Shown here: one piece after another, positions 52,446 through 60,750 of the stretch | Layout of the letters: the number at the start of each line of letters is the position of its first letter | How positions within the stretch are numbered: the stretch's first letter is position 1 | NCBI GenBank assembly: GCA_024642265.1 | Contig: JAHEBL010000002.1 | Location: 1,833-65,832 of the forward strand | From: Haliea sp. | GTDB lineage: Bacteria > Pseudomonadota > Gammaproteobacteria > Pseudomonadales > Halieaceae | DNA length: 64,000 bases | Reading direction: 5' to 3' | Notes under the pieces: model-generated | Told to the model about the DNA's origin: nothing | The model's input: the letters and a program-made list of their open reading frames with translations, nothing else | The model's database searches: none | Made by a program: the position numbers and the translations under genes

Positions 52446-52942
52446 GCGGCGCCTCCGTCAACGGTTTCGCCCGTATCTGCTGCAACCAGTTTCCTCACCG
52501 CGCGCCGGATACCCTGGTAGCCTGTGCAGCGGCACAGGTGCCCCGACATCGCATCGATGAGCTGTTCCTCGGTGGGGCGCTTGCCTTCACCGGTCAGCGC
52601 CGCCATCGTCATCACGATACCCGGCGTGCAGAAACCACACTGCAGCCCGTACTCCTGCGCCATGGTCTCCTGTACCGGGTGCAGCGCACCCCCGGGCTCG
52701 GCGAGTCCCTCCACCGTCGTGATGTCGGCTCCGTGTGCCTGCACCGCCAGCATCAGGCAGCTGCGCACCGCCTTGCCATCGACGATCACCGTGCAGGCGC
52801 CGCACACGCCGTGGTCGCAGCCGACGTGCACCCCGGTGTAGCCGGCGTCCTCGCGCAGAAAATCCGACAGCGACACACGCGCCTCGACATCGGCGGTGTG
52901 GCGCAATCCGTTGATGGTCAATTCGATCGTATGCTTGCTCAT
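52442..52942 (-). CDS. Molybdenum hydroxylase [2Fe-2S] subunit (CoxS-like)
   Basis: A 166-aa small subunit with both [2Fe-2S] sites: the plant-type cluster CDHGVCGACTV with the fourth Cys in RSCLMLA, and the all-alpha cluster CGFCTPGIV with CRCTGY. It passes electrons from the Mo centre to FAD. Its start overlaps the FAD subunit stop by 4 nt and its stop overlaps the large subunit start by 4 nt. Confidence 0.95.
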   Translation of the reverse strand: MSKHTIELTINGLRHTADVEARVSLSDFLREDAGYTGVHVGCDHGVCGACTVIVDGKAVRSCLMLAVQAHGADITTVEGLAEPGGALHPVQETMAQEYGLQCGFCTPGIVMTMAALTGEGKRPTEEQLIDAMSGHLCRCTGYQGIRRAVRKLVAADTGETVDGGAA

Positions 52943-53808
52943 GCAGCCTCCGTGACGTTCAGTGCCTCGCGCAGGGTGCGGGCAAACAGGCGGGTGCCGA
53001 CGGTGCGCCGGTAGTCGGCGCTGGCCTGGGCATCGTCGAAGGGCGCGGTGTCGGCGATGGCACTTTCCGCCACCGCCTGTGGATCGATCTCAGCCAGCGA
53101 CTGGCCCGACAACAGCTGCTCAGCCGTTTTTGCGCGCATCGGCGTCGGCCCCATGGCAAACCAGGCCAGCCCTGCCCTGGCGACCTTGCCCGAATCGATG
53201 GCGAGGGCGCCAACCAGGCCGACCAGGGCGAAATCGCCCGGGCGCTGAGCCAGTTCGCAAAACAGGGTGACGTGACCCAGGGACCACTCGGGGAAGCGGA
53301 TGCCGGTCACCAGCTCGTCCGGCTCCAGCACGGTCATATAGGGCCCGATGTAGAACTCCGCGGCGGGGACCTGCCGGGTGCCGCGCACCGAGCGCACCTC
53401 AATAGTGGCCTTGAGCGCTACCGCCGCAGCGGGCAGTTCCGCCGCGGGTTCGCCCAGGGCGATGGAGCCGCCGACCGTGCCGCGATTGCGGGTGTGGTGA
53501 TGCCCGACATGGCGCAGGGCCTGGACCAGCACCGGCAGGTCGTGCGCCAGCACCTTGTTGTCGATGGCATCGCACTGGCGCGTCATGGGCCCGATCCGGA
53601 TGCCGCCGTCGACCCGGGTCACGCCCTTGAGCTCGGCGATATTGGCAAGGTCGACCAGGATGAATGGCTGGCTCATGCGCAGGTTGAGCAGCGGCATGAG
53701 GGTCTGCCCACCGGCCAGCACGGTTGCGCCGCCGTGCGCCTCTGCCAGGACAGCGCAGGCCTCCTCGATCGAGGACGGCGCGACGTAATCGAACGGCGCT
53801 GGCTTCAT
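52939..53808 (-). CDS. Molybdenum hydroxylase FAD-binding subunit (CoxM-like)
   Basis: About 289 aa from the ATG at 53808. FAD-binding motifs VLAGGQTLMPLLNLR and NRGTVGGSIALGEPAAELP match CoxM/xanthine dehydrogenase medium subunits. The much longer in-frame reading to 54501 has no domain similarity upstream and is antisense-like noise. The ATG overlaps the CoxG-like gene's stop (ATGA). It transfers electrons from the iron-sulfur subunit to an external acceptor. Confidence 0.93.
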   Translation of the reverse strand: MKPAPFDYVAPSSIEEACAVLAEAHGGATVLAGGQTLMPLLNLRMSQPFILVDLANIAELKGVTRVDGGIRIGPMTRQCDAIDNKVLAHDLPVLVQALRHVGHHHTRNRGTVGGSIALGEPAAELPAAAVALKATIEVRSVRGTRQVPAAEFYIGPYMTVLEPDELVTGIRFPEWSLGHVTLFCELAQRPGDFALVGLVGALAIDSGKVARAGLAWFAMGPTPMRAKTAEQLLSGQSLAEIDPQAVAESAIADTAPFDDAQASADYRRTVGTRLFARTLREALNVTEAA

Positions 53809-54548
53809 CGCTCCCGGGCCTCCAGCAGTCGTTTCAACAGCCCGCTGTCGAGCATCACCACCGGTGTCGCCGTGCGCCGGCCGTACTCGAACGCGGTCGC
53901 CGCCACCACGATCAACAGCATACCGATGGCAAGTCCGGCCCAGAGTGTGTCGCCGGGGCCGGGGCCGTGACCGAACAGGAAACCGCAGCCCGCGGCGATC
54001 ACCAGCGCCAGGATCCAGGCGATAGGGAAGCCACCGGCGGGTGCGGCCGCAGGTGCGCCCACTGCAGCCGGAGCGGGCGCGGGTACGGGCACCGGCTCGA
54101 CCACTTTCTTGCCGCTGACGATTTCCCCGAAACTGGTGAAGAATTTGCCGGCAAAGTGTTTGGCGGTGGCATCGATGATCGGGCCACCCAGCTGCGCCAT
54201 GCGACCCTCCACCAGGGCGTCGACGTTGTAGGAGATCCGGGTGCCGCCGGCAACCTCGTCCAGCCGCACTTTGGCGTTGCCTTTCATCGACCCGGCGATA
54301 CCGCCGTTGCCCTGCAGTACGAGGGTATAGCTGTTGGGGGGATTGAGGTCGGTCAGGGTCACCGAACCCTTCATGCGGGCGCCGATCGGGCCCACCTTGA
54401 CGTCCACCGTCGCGAGAAAGCGATCGTCCGCCTCCTTTTCCAGGTGCTGGTGGCCCGGCAGGCTGGCAGCGAGGATGTCGGGATCGTTGAGCGCTTCCCA
54501 CACGCGCTGGCTCGGGGCCTCTATCAGTTGCTCTCCTACCAATTGCAT
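53805..54548 (-). CDS. CoxG-like SRPBCC protein with C-terminal membrane helices
   Basis: A 247-aa protein starting at the ATG at 54548 (GGAGG 10 nt upstream). Residues 1-150 are a START/SRPBCC domain of the CO-dehydrogenase subunit G family (GEQLIEAPSQRVWEALNDP ... ARMKGSVTLTDLNPP). An Ala/Pro linker leads to two hydrophobic helices (FPIAWILALVIAAGCGFLFG and TLWAGLAIGMLLIVVAATAF), so it may anchor the Mo hydroxylase to the inner membrane. It is the first gene of the operon. Confidence 0.9.
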   Translation of the reverse strand: MQLVGEQLIEAPSQRVWEALNDPDILAASLPGHQHLEKEADDRFLATVDVKVGPIGARMKGSVTLTDLNPPNSYTLVLQGNGGIAGSMKGNAKVRLDEVAGGTRISYNVDALVEGRMAQLGGPIIDATAKHFAGKFFTSFGEIVSGKKVVEPVPVPAPAPAAVGAPAAAPAGGFPIAWILALVIAAGCGFLFGHGPGPGDTLWAGLAIGMLLIVVAATAFEYGRRTATPVVMLDSGLLKRLLEARER

Positions 54549-54688
54549 CTCGTATGATCCTCCGGGGACTGGAACAGCGTCGGATAATGATAGCGCGGGC
54601 CTGCGGCGACCGGACATGCCTTTTCCGGCAGCGCGGAGTGGCAGCCTGGCAACCCCGCCGCGGAGCTTGCAGTTTACCGCCTCGCGAT

Positions 54689-54712
54689 TTTGTGTCAGCA
54701 TTATGACACCAA
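54689..54712 (+). promoter_or_regulatory. 24-bp palindromic operator upstream of the PQQ dehydrogenase
   Basis: TTTGTGTCA-N6-TGACACCAA with spacer GCATTA is the second copy of the palindrome at 4831-4854, ending 30 nt before the ATG at 54742. Downstream bases TTTA are also identical. The rest of the 193-nt gap between CoxG and the PQQ gene has no other recognised element. Confidence 0.7.
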
Positions 54713-54741
54713 TTTATCAGGCTACAAGTCCGGAATTATCC

Positions 54742-56730
54742 ATGAGAGCAATCCCCATTGACCGCGCCCGCATCGTGGCGAGACGCCTGTTCGCCTCACT
54801 CCTGTGCGGCGCTGCAATTTCCGGCCAGCCGGCAGCAGCCGCCAATTCGGTAGCGGGCCAGTACGAGGCTAACACCAAGTATTCCCCACTGACCGGGATC
54901 GACAAAGGCAATGTCGCGGAGCTCGAACTCGCCTGGGAATACCACACCGGGGAAGTACCGCCCGAGGGCGCAGCCAACGCGCTGTACGCCTTTGAAGACC
55001 AACCCAGCCTGATCGAGGGCAGCCTGGTGGTCTGCTCCATATCCCGGCGCGTCATTGCCCTGGACCCGGCCACGGGCGCGGAGCGCTGGACCTACGATCC
55101 GCAGACCCCTGCCCAGGACGGTGGCTCCATCTACCAGAAATGCCGGGGCGTCAGCCACTGGGTCGATCGCGAGGCGGCCGCGGGTGCAGCGTGTCGGTCC
55201 CGCATCATTCTGGGAACCCTGGACTACCGCCTGGTAGCCATCGACGCCCGCACGGGCAAACCCTGCGAGGACTTCGGTGAAGCGGGCGTGGTCACCATGG
55301 CGCCGAGCAAGCCCATCCTGTTCTCCGCCGAGCTGGTGGCCGGCTCCAGCCCCGCGGTGGTGAACGATGTCATCGTGGTCAGCTCCGCCGTGGCCGACAA
55401 CCAGCGGGTGGATGCTCCCAGCGGACGGGTGCTGGCATTTGATGCGCGTTACGGCAAGCCTCTTTGGGAATTTGACCCGGTGCCGCGCGACCCCGCGGAC
55501 CCCGCGTCACGCACCTGGTCGCGCGGCTCCGGTACAGGCTTTGGCGGCGGCAACGTCTGGTCATCCATGGCAGTCGATCCGCAGCTGGACCTGGTCTACC
55601 TGCCGACGACCAGCTCCTCCAGCGATTTTTACGGCGGCGACCGGGTGGGAGACAATCTCTACACAACGTCCATAGTAGCTCTTGAAGGGGCTACCGGCAG
55701 GGTCGCCTGGCACTACCAGCTTGTTCACCACAACGTCTTCGACTACGACATCCCGACCCATCCCCTGCTGGTCGATTACCCTCACGAGGGCAGGATGGTG
55801 CCGGCCCTGGTGCAGAACACCAAGATGGGGCTGATCTTCGTCTTCGACCGCAAGACCGGTGAGCCGCTGGTCCCGATCGAGGAGCGACCGGTGCCCCAGG
55901 AGGGCAAGGTGCCCGGCGAAGTTCTCTCCCCGACGCAGCCGTTCCCGGTTGGCATGCCGGCCGTCGTGAAACAGGGCTTCTCGCTGGAGGACGTCGGCGG
56001 CTTCACCCCGATCGACCGCTGGTTATGCCGCAGGAAGGCGCAGCAGTACCGCTACGGACCCATCTACACCCCACCCAGTGAGCAGGGCACGATATTCTCA
56101 CCCTCTTCCGGCGGCGGCCCGAACTGGGGCGGCGGTGCCTATGACCCCGCCAGCCACATCATGGTAGTACCCTCCAACCGCGTACCCACAGTGCTCACCC
56201 TGATACCCGCGGCACAAGCCGGGGACGACGGCGGCGAACAGCGCATCGAGGGCGGCGGCGCCATGACCTTTGCGGTAAAAGAATCACCCTGGGTGGTCAG
56301 GGTGGAACCGCTGATGTCGCCTCTCGGCGCGCCCTGCTCCGAGCCGCCCTGGGCGGGACTGACCGCGGTGGACATCGTGAAGCGCAAGATCCTGTGGGAT
56401 GCCCCCCTGGGGGATATCGGCAAAATGCTGTCGCTGCCTTTTTCCCTCGAGTACGGCCTGCCCGGCGCCGGCGGCGCGTTGGTGACGGCCGGCGGCCTGG
56501 TCTTTATCGGCTATACCCTGGACGACCAGCTGCGCGCCTTCGACCTGCACACGGGTGAAGTCCTGTGGCAGACTGACCTGCCGGCGGCCGGCACCTCGGT
56601 ACCGGTGAGCTATGAGATCGACGGCGAGCAGTACATCTATATGCCCGCGGGCGGGCACAGCATGTACGGCTCCACCCTGGGCGATTCCGTGCTGGCCTAT
56701 AAACTGAAGAAACCGGGGCGGACTCCCTGA
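54742..56730 (+). CDS. PQQ-dependent dehydrogenase (membrane-glucose-dehydrogenase-like propeller), exported
   Basis: About 662 aa with a signal peptide (LFASLLCGAAISGQPAAAA). The eight-bladed quinoprotein propeller is recognised from EANTKYSPLTGIDKGNVAEL, the KCRGVSHW motif, GSGTGFGGGNVWSSMAVDP and LVHHNVFDYDIPTHPLLVD, all close to glucose dehydrogenase patterns. There is no CxxCH heme domain and no N-terminal membrane domain of the Gcd type, so electrons must leave to a separate carrier. The frame's earlier extension to 54334 is rejected. It could oxidise an alcohol made by the P450, which shares its operator. PQQ synthesis genes are not present. Confidence 0.9.
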   Translation: MRAIPIDRARIVARRLFASLLCGAAISGQPAAAANSVAGQYEANTKYSPLTGIDKGNVAELELAWEYHTGEVPPEGAANALYAFEDQPSLIEGSLVVCSISRRVIALDPATGAERWTYDPQTPAQDGGSIYQKCRGVSHWVDREAAAGAACRSRIILGTLDYRLVAIDARTGKPCEDFGEAGVVTMAPSKPILFSAELVAGSSPAVVNDVIVVSSAVADNQRVDAPSGRVLAFDARYGKPLWEFDPVPRDPADPASRTWSRGSGTGFGGGNVWSSMAVDPQLDLVYLPTTSSSSDFYGGDRVGDNLYTTSIVALEGATGRVAWHYQLVHHNVFDYDIPTHPLLVDYPHEGRMVPALVQNTKMGLIFVFDRKTGEPLVPIEERPVPQEGKVPGEVLSPTQPFPVGMPAVVKQGFSLEDVGGFTPIDRWLCRRKAQQYRYGPIYTPPSEQGTIFSPSSGGGPNWGGGAYDPASHIMVVPSNRVPTVLTLIPAAQAGDDGGEQRIEGGGAMTFAVKESPWVVRVEPLMSPLGAPCSEPPWAGLTAVDIVKRKILWDAPLGDIGKMLSLPFSLEYGLPGAGGALVTAGGLVFIGYTLDDQLRAFDLHTGEVLWQTDLPAAGTSVPVSYEIDGEQYIYMPAGGHSMYGSTLGDSVLAYKLKKPGRTP

Positions 56731-56763
56731 TATCATTCGCTGTCTTGACTAATTTCCGGCAGC

Positions 56764-56782
56764 TAGTCAACATAGTTGATTA
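56764..56782 (+). promoter_or_regulatory. Palindrome upstream of the ferredoxin reductase operon
   Basis: TAGTCAAC-ATA-GTTGATTA has 7 of 8 matching positions and lies 35 nt before the ATG at 56817. Its core CAAC-N3-GTTG is of the same type as the sites at 26214 and 47529. A -35-like TTGACT is at 56745-56750, but no good -10 was found. Confidence 0.45.
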
Positions 56783-56816
56783 ATCGCAAACTGCGCACAA
56801 CGGGCAGGAGTATTTT

Positions 56817-58040
56817 ATGAACAGTGAGCACGCGGTCATCGTCGGCGCCAGTCATGCGGCGGGGCAACTGGGCGCCAGCCTCCGGCAGGGCGGCTGGGAA
56901 GGCAGGATCTCCATCGTGGGAGAAGAGGCCATCGCCCCCTACCAGCGACCGCCGCTGTCAAAGGCCTACCTGGCCGGCGAAAAACACAGCGATGAGCTGT
57001 TGATCCGACCGGCGACTTTCTATGAAAAATCCGGAATCGACCTGGTGCTGGGGAGCCGCGTGACCGGGTTGGATTGCCGCGCGAAGACAGTCACCCTGCA
57101 CGACGGCGCCATCATTCCCTACAGTAAACTGGCCCTCACTACCGGTGCCCGGGTGCGTACGCTGTCGCTGCCCGGCCACGACCTGGACGGTGTGTTCTAC
57201 CTGCGCGACCTGGCGGACGTGGACAGCATCCGCGGCTTCGTCGGTCCCGGGAAATCGGCCGTCATCATCGGCGGCGGCTATATTGGCCTGGAAACCGCGG
57301 CGTCCATGCGCAAACTCGGAATGGAAGTGACCGTACTGGAAGCGCTGCCCCGGGTACTCCAGCGCGTGACGGCACCCGAAGTATCCGCTTTTTACAGCCG
57401 GGTGCACGGTGAGGAGGGAGTCAGGATCATCACCGACGCCGCGGTGGACTCACTCGAGGGCAGCGGCAGTATTGAGTCGGTTAAACTGGCGGACGGGACC
57501 AGCCTGAAGGCCGATATCGTGGTAATCGGTGTGGGGGTAATGCCCGCCACGGAACTGGCGGAAGCCGCTGGCCTGGCGGTGGACAACGGCATCGTGGTCG
57601 ACGAATTTGCCCGGACGTCCGACCCGGACATCGTGGCGGCCGGGGACTGCACCAACCACTACAACCCGATTTACGATCGCCGCCTGCGCCTGGAGTCCGT
57701 CCAGAACGCAACCGACCAGGCCAAGACGGCGGCCAGTACGCTGTGCGGCAAGCTCGAAGCCTACCATGCCCTGCCCTGGTTCTGGTCCGACCAGTACGAC
57801 CTCAAACTGCAGATAGCCGGCCTGTCGCAGGGCTTCGACCGGGTGGTGTTACGCGGCCGGAGCGACAGCGGCAGAAGTTTTGCGGCATTTTATTTCAGCG
57901 GCGATCGCCTGCTGGCGGTGGATGCCATCAACAAGCCCAAGGAATTCATGATGGTCCGCCGGGCGCTGACCACAGGCATGACCGCAGATCCGGGAAAACT
58001 GGCAGACGAGGCGGTCGATATCCAACAGGCGTTCGCATAA
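56817..58040 (+). CDS. FAD/NAD(P)-dependent ferredoxin reductase
   Basis: A 407-aa putidaredoxin-reductase-type flavoprotein. HAVIVGASHAAGQLGASL binds FAD, VIIGGGYIGLETAASMRK binds NAD(P)H, and IVAAGDCTNHYNP is the second FAD motif. GGAG lies about 9 nt before the ATG. It is followed 31 nt later by a [2Fe-2S] ferredoxin. The pair can supply electrons to the P450 at 4884 or the Rieske dioxygenase at 60247-62020; which one cannot be told from sequence alone. Confidence 0.93.
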   Translation: MNSEHAVIVGASHAAGQLGASLRQGGWEGRISIVGEEAIAPYQRPPLSKAYLAGEKHSDELLIRPATFYEKSGIDLVLGSRVTGLDCRAKTVTLHDGAIIPYSKLALTTGARVRTLSLPGHDLDGVFYLRDLADVDSIRGFVGPGKSAVIIGGGYIGLETAASMRKLGMEVTVLEALPRVLQRVTAPEVSAFYSRVHGEEGVRIITDAAVDSLEGSGSIESVKLADGTSLKADIVVIGVGVMPATELAEAAGLAVDNGIVVDEFARTSDPDIVAAGDCTNHYNPIYDRRLRLESVQNATDQAKTAASTLCGKLEAYHALPWFWSDQYDLKLQIAGLSQGFDRVVLRGRSDSGRSFAAFYFSGDRLLAVDAINKPKEFMMVRRALTTGMTADPGKLADEAVDIQQAFA

Positions 58041-58071
58041 CATAGCGACAACATTCACAGGAATTTAAAGC

Positions 58072-58392
58072 ATGCCATCAGTCACCTTTATCAGCCACGA
58101 CGGTAGAGAACAGGAAGTCCACGTACCCGTCGGTACCACGGTGATGCACGCCGCCATCGATAACGGCGTCAGCGGCATACTCGCCGACTGTGGCGGCGCC
58201 TGCAGCTGCGCCACCTGCCACTGCTTCGTCGATGAGACCTGGACCGCGAGAGTCGGCGGGGCAGACGAGGTGGAAGCGCAGATGCTGGACTTTGTGATCG
58301 ACCCCCAACCCAACAGCCGCCTGAGCTGCCAGATCACGATTACCGACGAACTCGATGGTCTTGTCGTCAGGCTGCCCGCCAGCCAGTTCTGA
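58072..58392 (+). CDS. [2Fe-2S] ferredoxin, adrenodoxin/putidaredoxin type
   Basis: A 106-aa ferredoxin with cluster ligands Cys40, Cys46, Cys49 and Cys86 in the pattern C-x5-C-x2-C...C (DCGGACSCATC, RLSCQ). Two additional cysteines, Cys44 and Cys51, flank the cluster loop, which is unusual. It is between the ferredoxin reductase and an MFS transporter gene and should be the electron carrier for an oxygenase in the window. Confidence 0.95.
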   Translation: MPSVTFISHDGREQEVHVPVGTTVMHAAIDNGVSGILADCGGACSCATCHCFVDETWTARVGGADEVEAQMLDFVIDPQPNSRLSCQITITDELDGLVVRLPASQF

Positions 58393-58438
58393 CCTGGCCC
58401 GCCGCGGCATCACCGGTTTCGCCTAGAGGATCAACGCC

Positions 58439-59809
58439 ATGACGAAACCGCCAGAAGGCGCATCAGCCTGGAACCCCGCAACGCCCTACCCCGCCCCTGC
58501 CGTGGGCTGGTATGCAACGATCCTGCTGGCCTTCCTGTACTGGCTGTCGATACTCGACCGCTTCATCATTTCCCTGCTGGTCGACCCCATCAAGCGCGAC
58601 ATGGACATCAGCGATGTGCAGTTCGGCCTGTTGCACGGCTTTGCCTTTGCCATCACCTATGCCCTGTTCGGGCTGATAGCCGGGGCGCTGGCGGATCGCG
58701 CCAATCGCCGCTGGGTGATCTTTGCCAGCGTCGGGATCTGGTCCCTGGCCACCGCCGCCTGCGGTATGGCCCAGCATTTCTGGCAATTGCTGCTGGCACG
58801 GGTGGGTGTGGGGGTCGGCGAGGCCGGCCTGAACCCCAGCGCCACCTCGATGCTTGCCGACCTGTTCCCGCGCGACCGACTGACCTCGGCCATGGCGGTC
58901 TATACCATCGGCGCCACGGTGGGCTCCGGGACGGCCTACCTGCTGGGTGGCCTGATCGTGGACCTGGTGTCGCAGGTACAGAGTTACACACTGCCGCTGG
59001 TCGGCGAGATCCGCTCCTGGCAGGCGGTGTTTTTCATTCTGGGTATTCCCGGCGCACTGCTGGCTTTTATCGTCTTTACCATCCCCGAGCCGGTGCGCAG
59101 GAACCGGCGCAAAGCGCTGGAACAAACCCCGTTCTGGCGCGGAGTGGGCAAGGCGTACCGGGAACTGTTGGAGTTCATGGGTTCACGCAAGCGGTTTTTT
59201 GCCTGCCACTACGCCGGCTTCGGCATCGCCTCCGCGGTTATATCCGGCGCTGGCGCCTGGTATCCGGCCCACATGGGACGGACGTACGGCTGGAGCGCCG
59301 GCGAGATCGGCCTCACCCTGGGCGTTGCCATCGTGATCGGCGGTATCAGCGGCAAGCTGCTGTGCGGCCACATGGTCGATGCGATGTACCGACGCGGTTT
59401 TCGGGATGCCCAGTTCCGCTGGTACGCGGCCTGCCTGGTGGTCGCCACGCCCATCGGGATCGCCGCCACGACCAGTGCCGACCCCTGGATGTTCCTGGTG
59501 GGCATCGCCATCTTCCTGATGCTGCTGTCGCCGGTGGCGGCCTGCTACGCCGCGGCGCTGAACCTGGTGACCCCCAACGAGTTGCGCGGCACAGGCATGG
59601 CGTTCTTCGCATCCACAGCGGGACTGATCGGTATGGGCTCGGGACCTCTGCTGATTGCCGCAGCATCCGACTATCTTTACGGCGGCCCCGCGGACATCGG
59701 CCTGGGAATGGCCACGGTATTCGGGGTTTTCTGCCCTGTCGCGGCGGTGTTGCTGGCACTTGGGTTTCGCGCCATGCGCGAGGCCATGGCGGAAGCGGAA
59801 AACCCGTAG
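58439..59809 (+). CDS. MFS transporter (spinster-like)
   Basis: A 456-aa transporter with about twelve membrane helices and the MFS loop ALADRANRRWVI after helix 2. The start YWLSILDRFIISLLVDPIKR is characteristic of spinster-like bacterial MFS proteins, often encoded in aromatic or sterol degradation clusters. It is 46 nt after the ferredoxin stop, so probably in the same transcript. It may import the aromatic or lipid substrate or export an intermediate. Confidence 0.92.
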   Translation: MTKPPEGASAWNPATPYPAPAVGWYATILLAFLYWLSILDRFIISLLVDPIKRDMDISDVQFGLLHGFAFAITYALFGLIAGALADRANRRWVIFASVGIWSLATAACGMAQHFWQLLLARVGVGVGEAGLNPSATSMLADLFPRDRLTSAMAVYTIGATVGSGTAYLLGGLIVDLVSQVQSYTLPLVGEIRSWQAVFFILGIPGALLAFIVFTIPEPVRRNRRKALEQTPFWRGVGKAYRELLEFMGSRKRFFACHYAGFGIASAVISGAGAWYPAHMGRTYGWSAGEIGLTLGVAIVIGGISGKLLCGHMVDAMYRRGFRDAQFRWYAACLVVATPIGIAATTSADPWMFLVGIAIFLMLLSPVAACYAAALNLVTPNELRGTGMAFFASTAGLIGMGSGPLLIAAASDYLYGGPADIGLGMATVFGVFCPVAAVLLALGFRAMREAMAEAENP

Positions 59810-59844
59810 AGCCTCCGTCCCCACGGATTTACAGGAGTATTATC

Positions 59845-60084
59845 ATGATCGGAATGGGCGAGGGCGAATGCCCCTTCAAATTCAACTTCGATCCCGCCAC
59901 CTTCAAGGTGGGTGACACTGTCAGCTACCGGGTGCCGTCACTGGGTGACTTCCCCTTTGCCGCAGAGATCAAGGCGGTGTACGAGGATTACATCGAAATC
60001 AGCGACTACGGCGAGCCCGACAAGCGAGTGCGGGCCACCCGTGAAAGCAACCCGGTGGTTTCGGACGCCGACGCCCTGGGTTGA
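59845..60084 (+). CDS. 79-aa acidic protein of unknown function
   Basis: The ATG at 59845 has AGGAG 8 nt upstream, and the gene follows the MFS gene by 35 nt. The protein starts MIGMGEGECPFKFNFDPATF and continues VGDTVSYRVPSLGDFPFAAE, IKAVYEDYIEISDYGEPDKR, RATRESNP, suggesting a small SH3/KOW-like beta barrel. No family is recognised. It is likely the last gene of the reductase/ferredoxin/MFS operon. Confidence 0.7.
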   Translation: MIGMGEGECPFKFNFDPATFKVGDTVSYRVPSLGDFPFAAEIKAVYEDYIEISDYGEPDKRVRATRESNPVVSDADALG

Positions 60085-60085
60085 A

Positions 60086-60220
60086 GCCGGCGCTCACTAC
60101 TTCCGGGACCAGACCGAATTCCAGGGCCTGCTGGGCGCTACCCTGTTTGTTGAGCAGCAGGAACTCCGAGGCGCGCCTGGTTCCCAGCCGCCTGGGCAGG
60201 CGGTCGCTTATTTCCGCGTC
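60086..60220 (-). pseudogene. Remnant of an enoyl-CoA hydratase (crotonase) C-terminal region
   Basis: On the minus strand, codons from about 60220 to 60086 read GDAEISDRLPRRLGTRRASE followed by FLLLNKQGSAQQALEFGLVP and EVVSAG. This follows the crotonase pattern (LPRxxGxxxAxELLLxxxxxSAxEAxxxGLVxxVV). The preceding part of such a protein is absent: upstream codons belong to the Rieske small subunit. It is therefore a decayed fragment, not a working gene. Confidence 0.6.
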
Positions 60221-60246
60221 GCCGCACAGTCCGTGTTGGCACGACC

Positions 60247-60750
60247 TCAAAGAATAATGCTGATGCGCCCGTGGGGACGCAGACCATCCATGTCCAGATG
60301 GCAGCGCTTACTCCGGATTTTCAAGCCCTGCTCTGTTCGAGCCAGTCGATAGTCGTAGCGGCCGATGAACGCATCGGTCACGCCGTCCTTGGATCGGTAG
60401 CAGACAAACGCGGCCTCAACAGCCATTTCGGTAGCCGTGAGCTCCAGTATCCGGATATTACTCACCAGGTGACGCAATCTCGAACGGGGAAACTCGGAGT
60501 GAGCGGTTTTTTTGCCAAGCCGCAACACCCGTTCGTTCAGGCGCTGGCGATCATCCGCTATATAGTAAAGTGAATTTTCCGGCGTGGAATTCTCATCCAG
60601 GTCGGTGGGAGGCACCTGATACTCTGCGTCCTGCGTGTACAGATCCAGCCACTTGTCGAGTTGCCAGCTATCGAGCAGGGCCGCCTCCAGGAACAGAAAT
60701 TGCTGAACCTGAAAGTAGACATCCGGCCCGGGTGAAGTATGTTCAGGCAT
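60247..60750 (-). CDS. Aromatic-ring-hydroxylating dioxygenase small (beta) subunit
   Basis: A 167-aa SnoaL-like beta subunit of Rieske oxygenases: [20 protein letters not shown] at the N terminus, [17 protein letters not shown] after it, and [20 protein letters not shown] later. Its ATG overlaps the large subunit's stop by 8 nt, so the two are made together. It stabilises the alpha3beta3 oxygenase; the substrate site is in the alpha subunit. Confidence 0.93.
   Translation of the reverse strand: MPEHTSPGPDVYFQVQQFLFLEAALLDSWQLDKWLDLYTQDAEYQVPPTDLDENSTPENSLYYIADDRQRLNERVLRLGKKTAHSEFPRSRLRHLVSNIRILELTATEMAVEAAFVCYRSKDGVTDAFIGRYDYRLARTEQGLKIRSKRCHLDMDGLRPHGRISIIL

Noticed and set aside
53809-54501. 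N-terminal extension of the Mo hydroxylase FAD subunit
   Set aside because: It overlaps the CoxG gene in another frame and has low-complexity Arg/Gly-rich sequence; the ATG at 53808 matches CoxM starts.
49665-54548. Identification of the Mo hydroxylase operon as CO dehydrogenase
   Set aside because: The large subunit lacks the AYxCSFR active-site loop; only the operon layout and CoxG resemble the CO system.
54334-54741. N-terminal extension of the PQQ dehydrogenase
   Set aside because: It would run antisense through CoxG and the palindromic operator and place the signal peptide internally; the ATG at 54742 fits a secreted protein.
60188-60203. Hairpin CCGCCTG-GG-CAGGCGG as a terminator
   Set aside because: It lies in the retained LPRR codons of the crotonase remnant, so the symmetry may be a coding relic, and no T-run follows.
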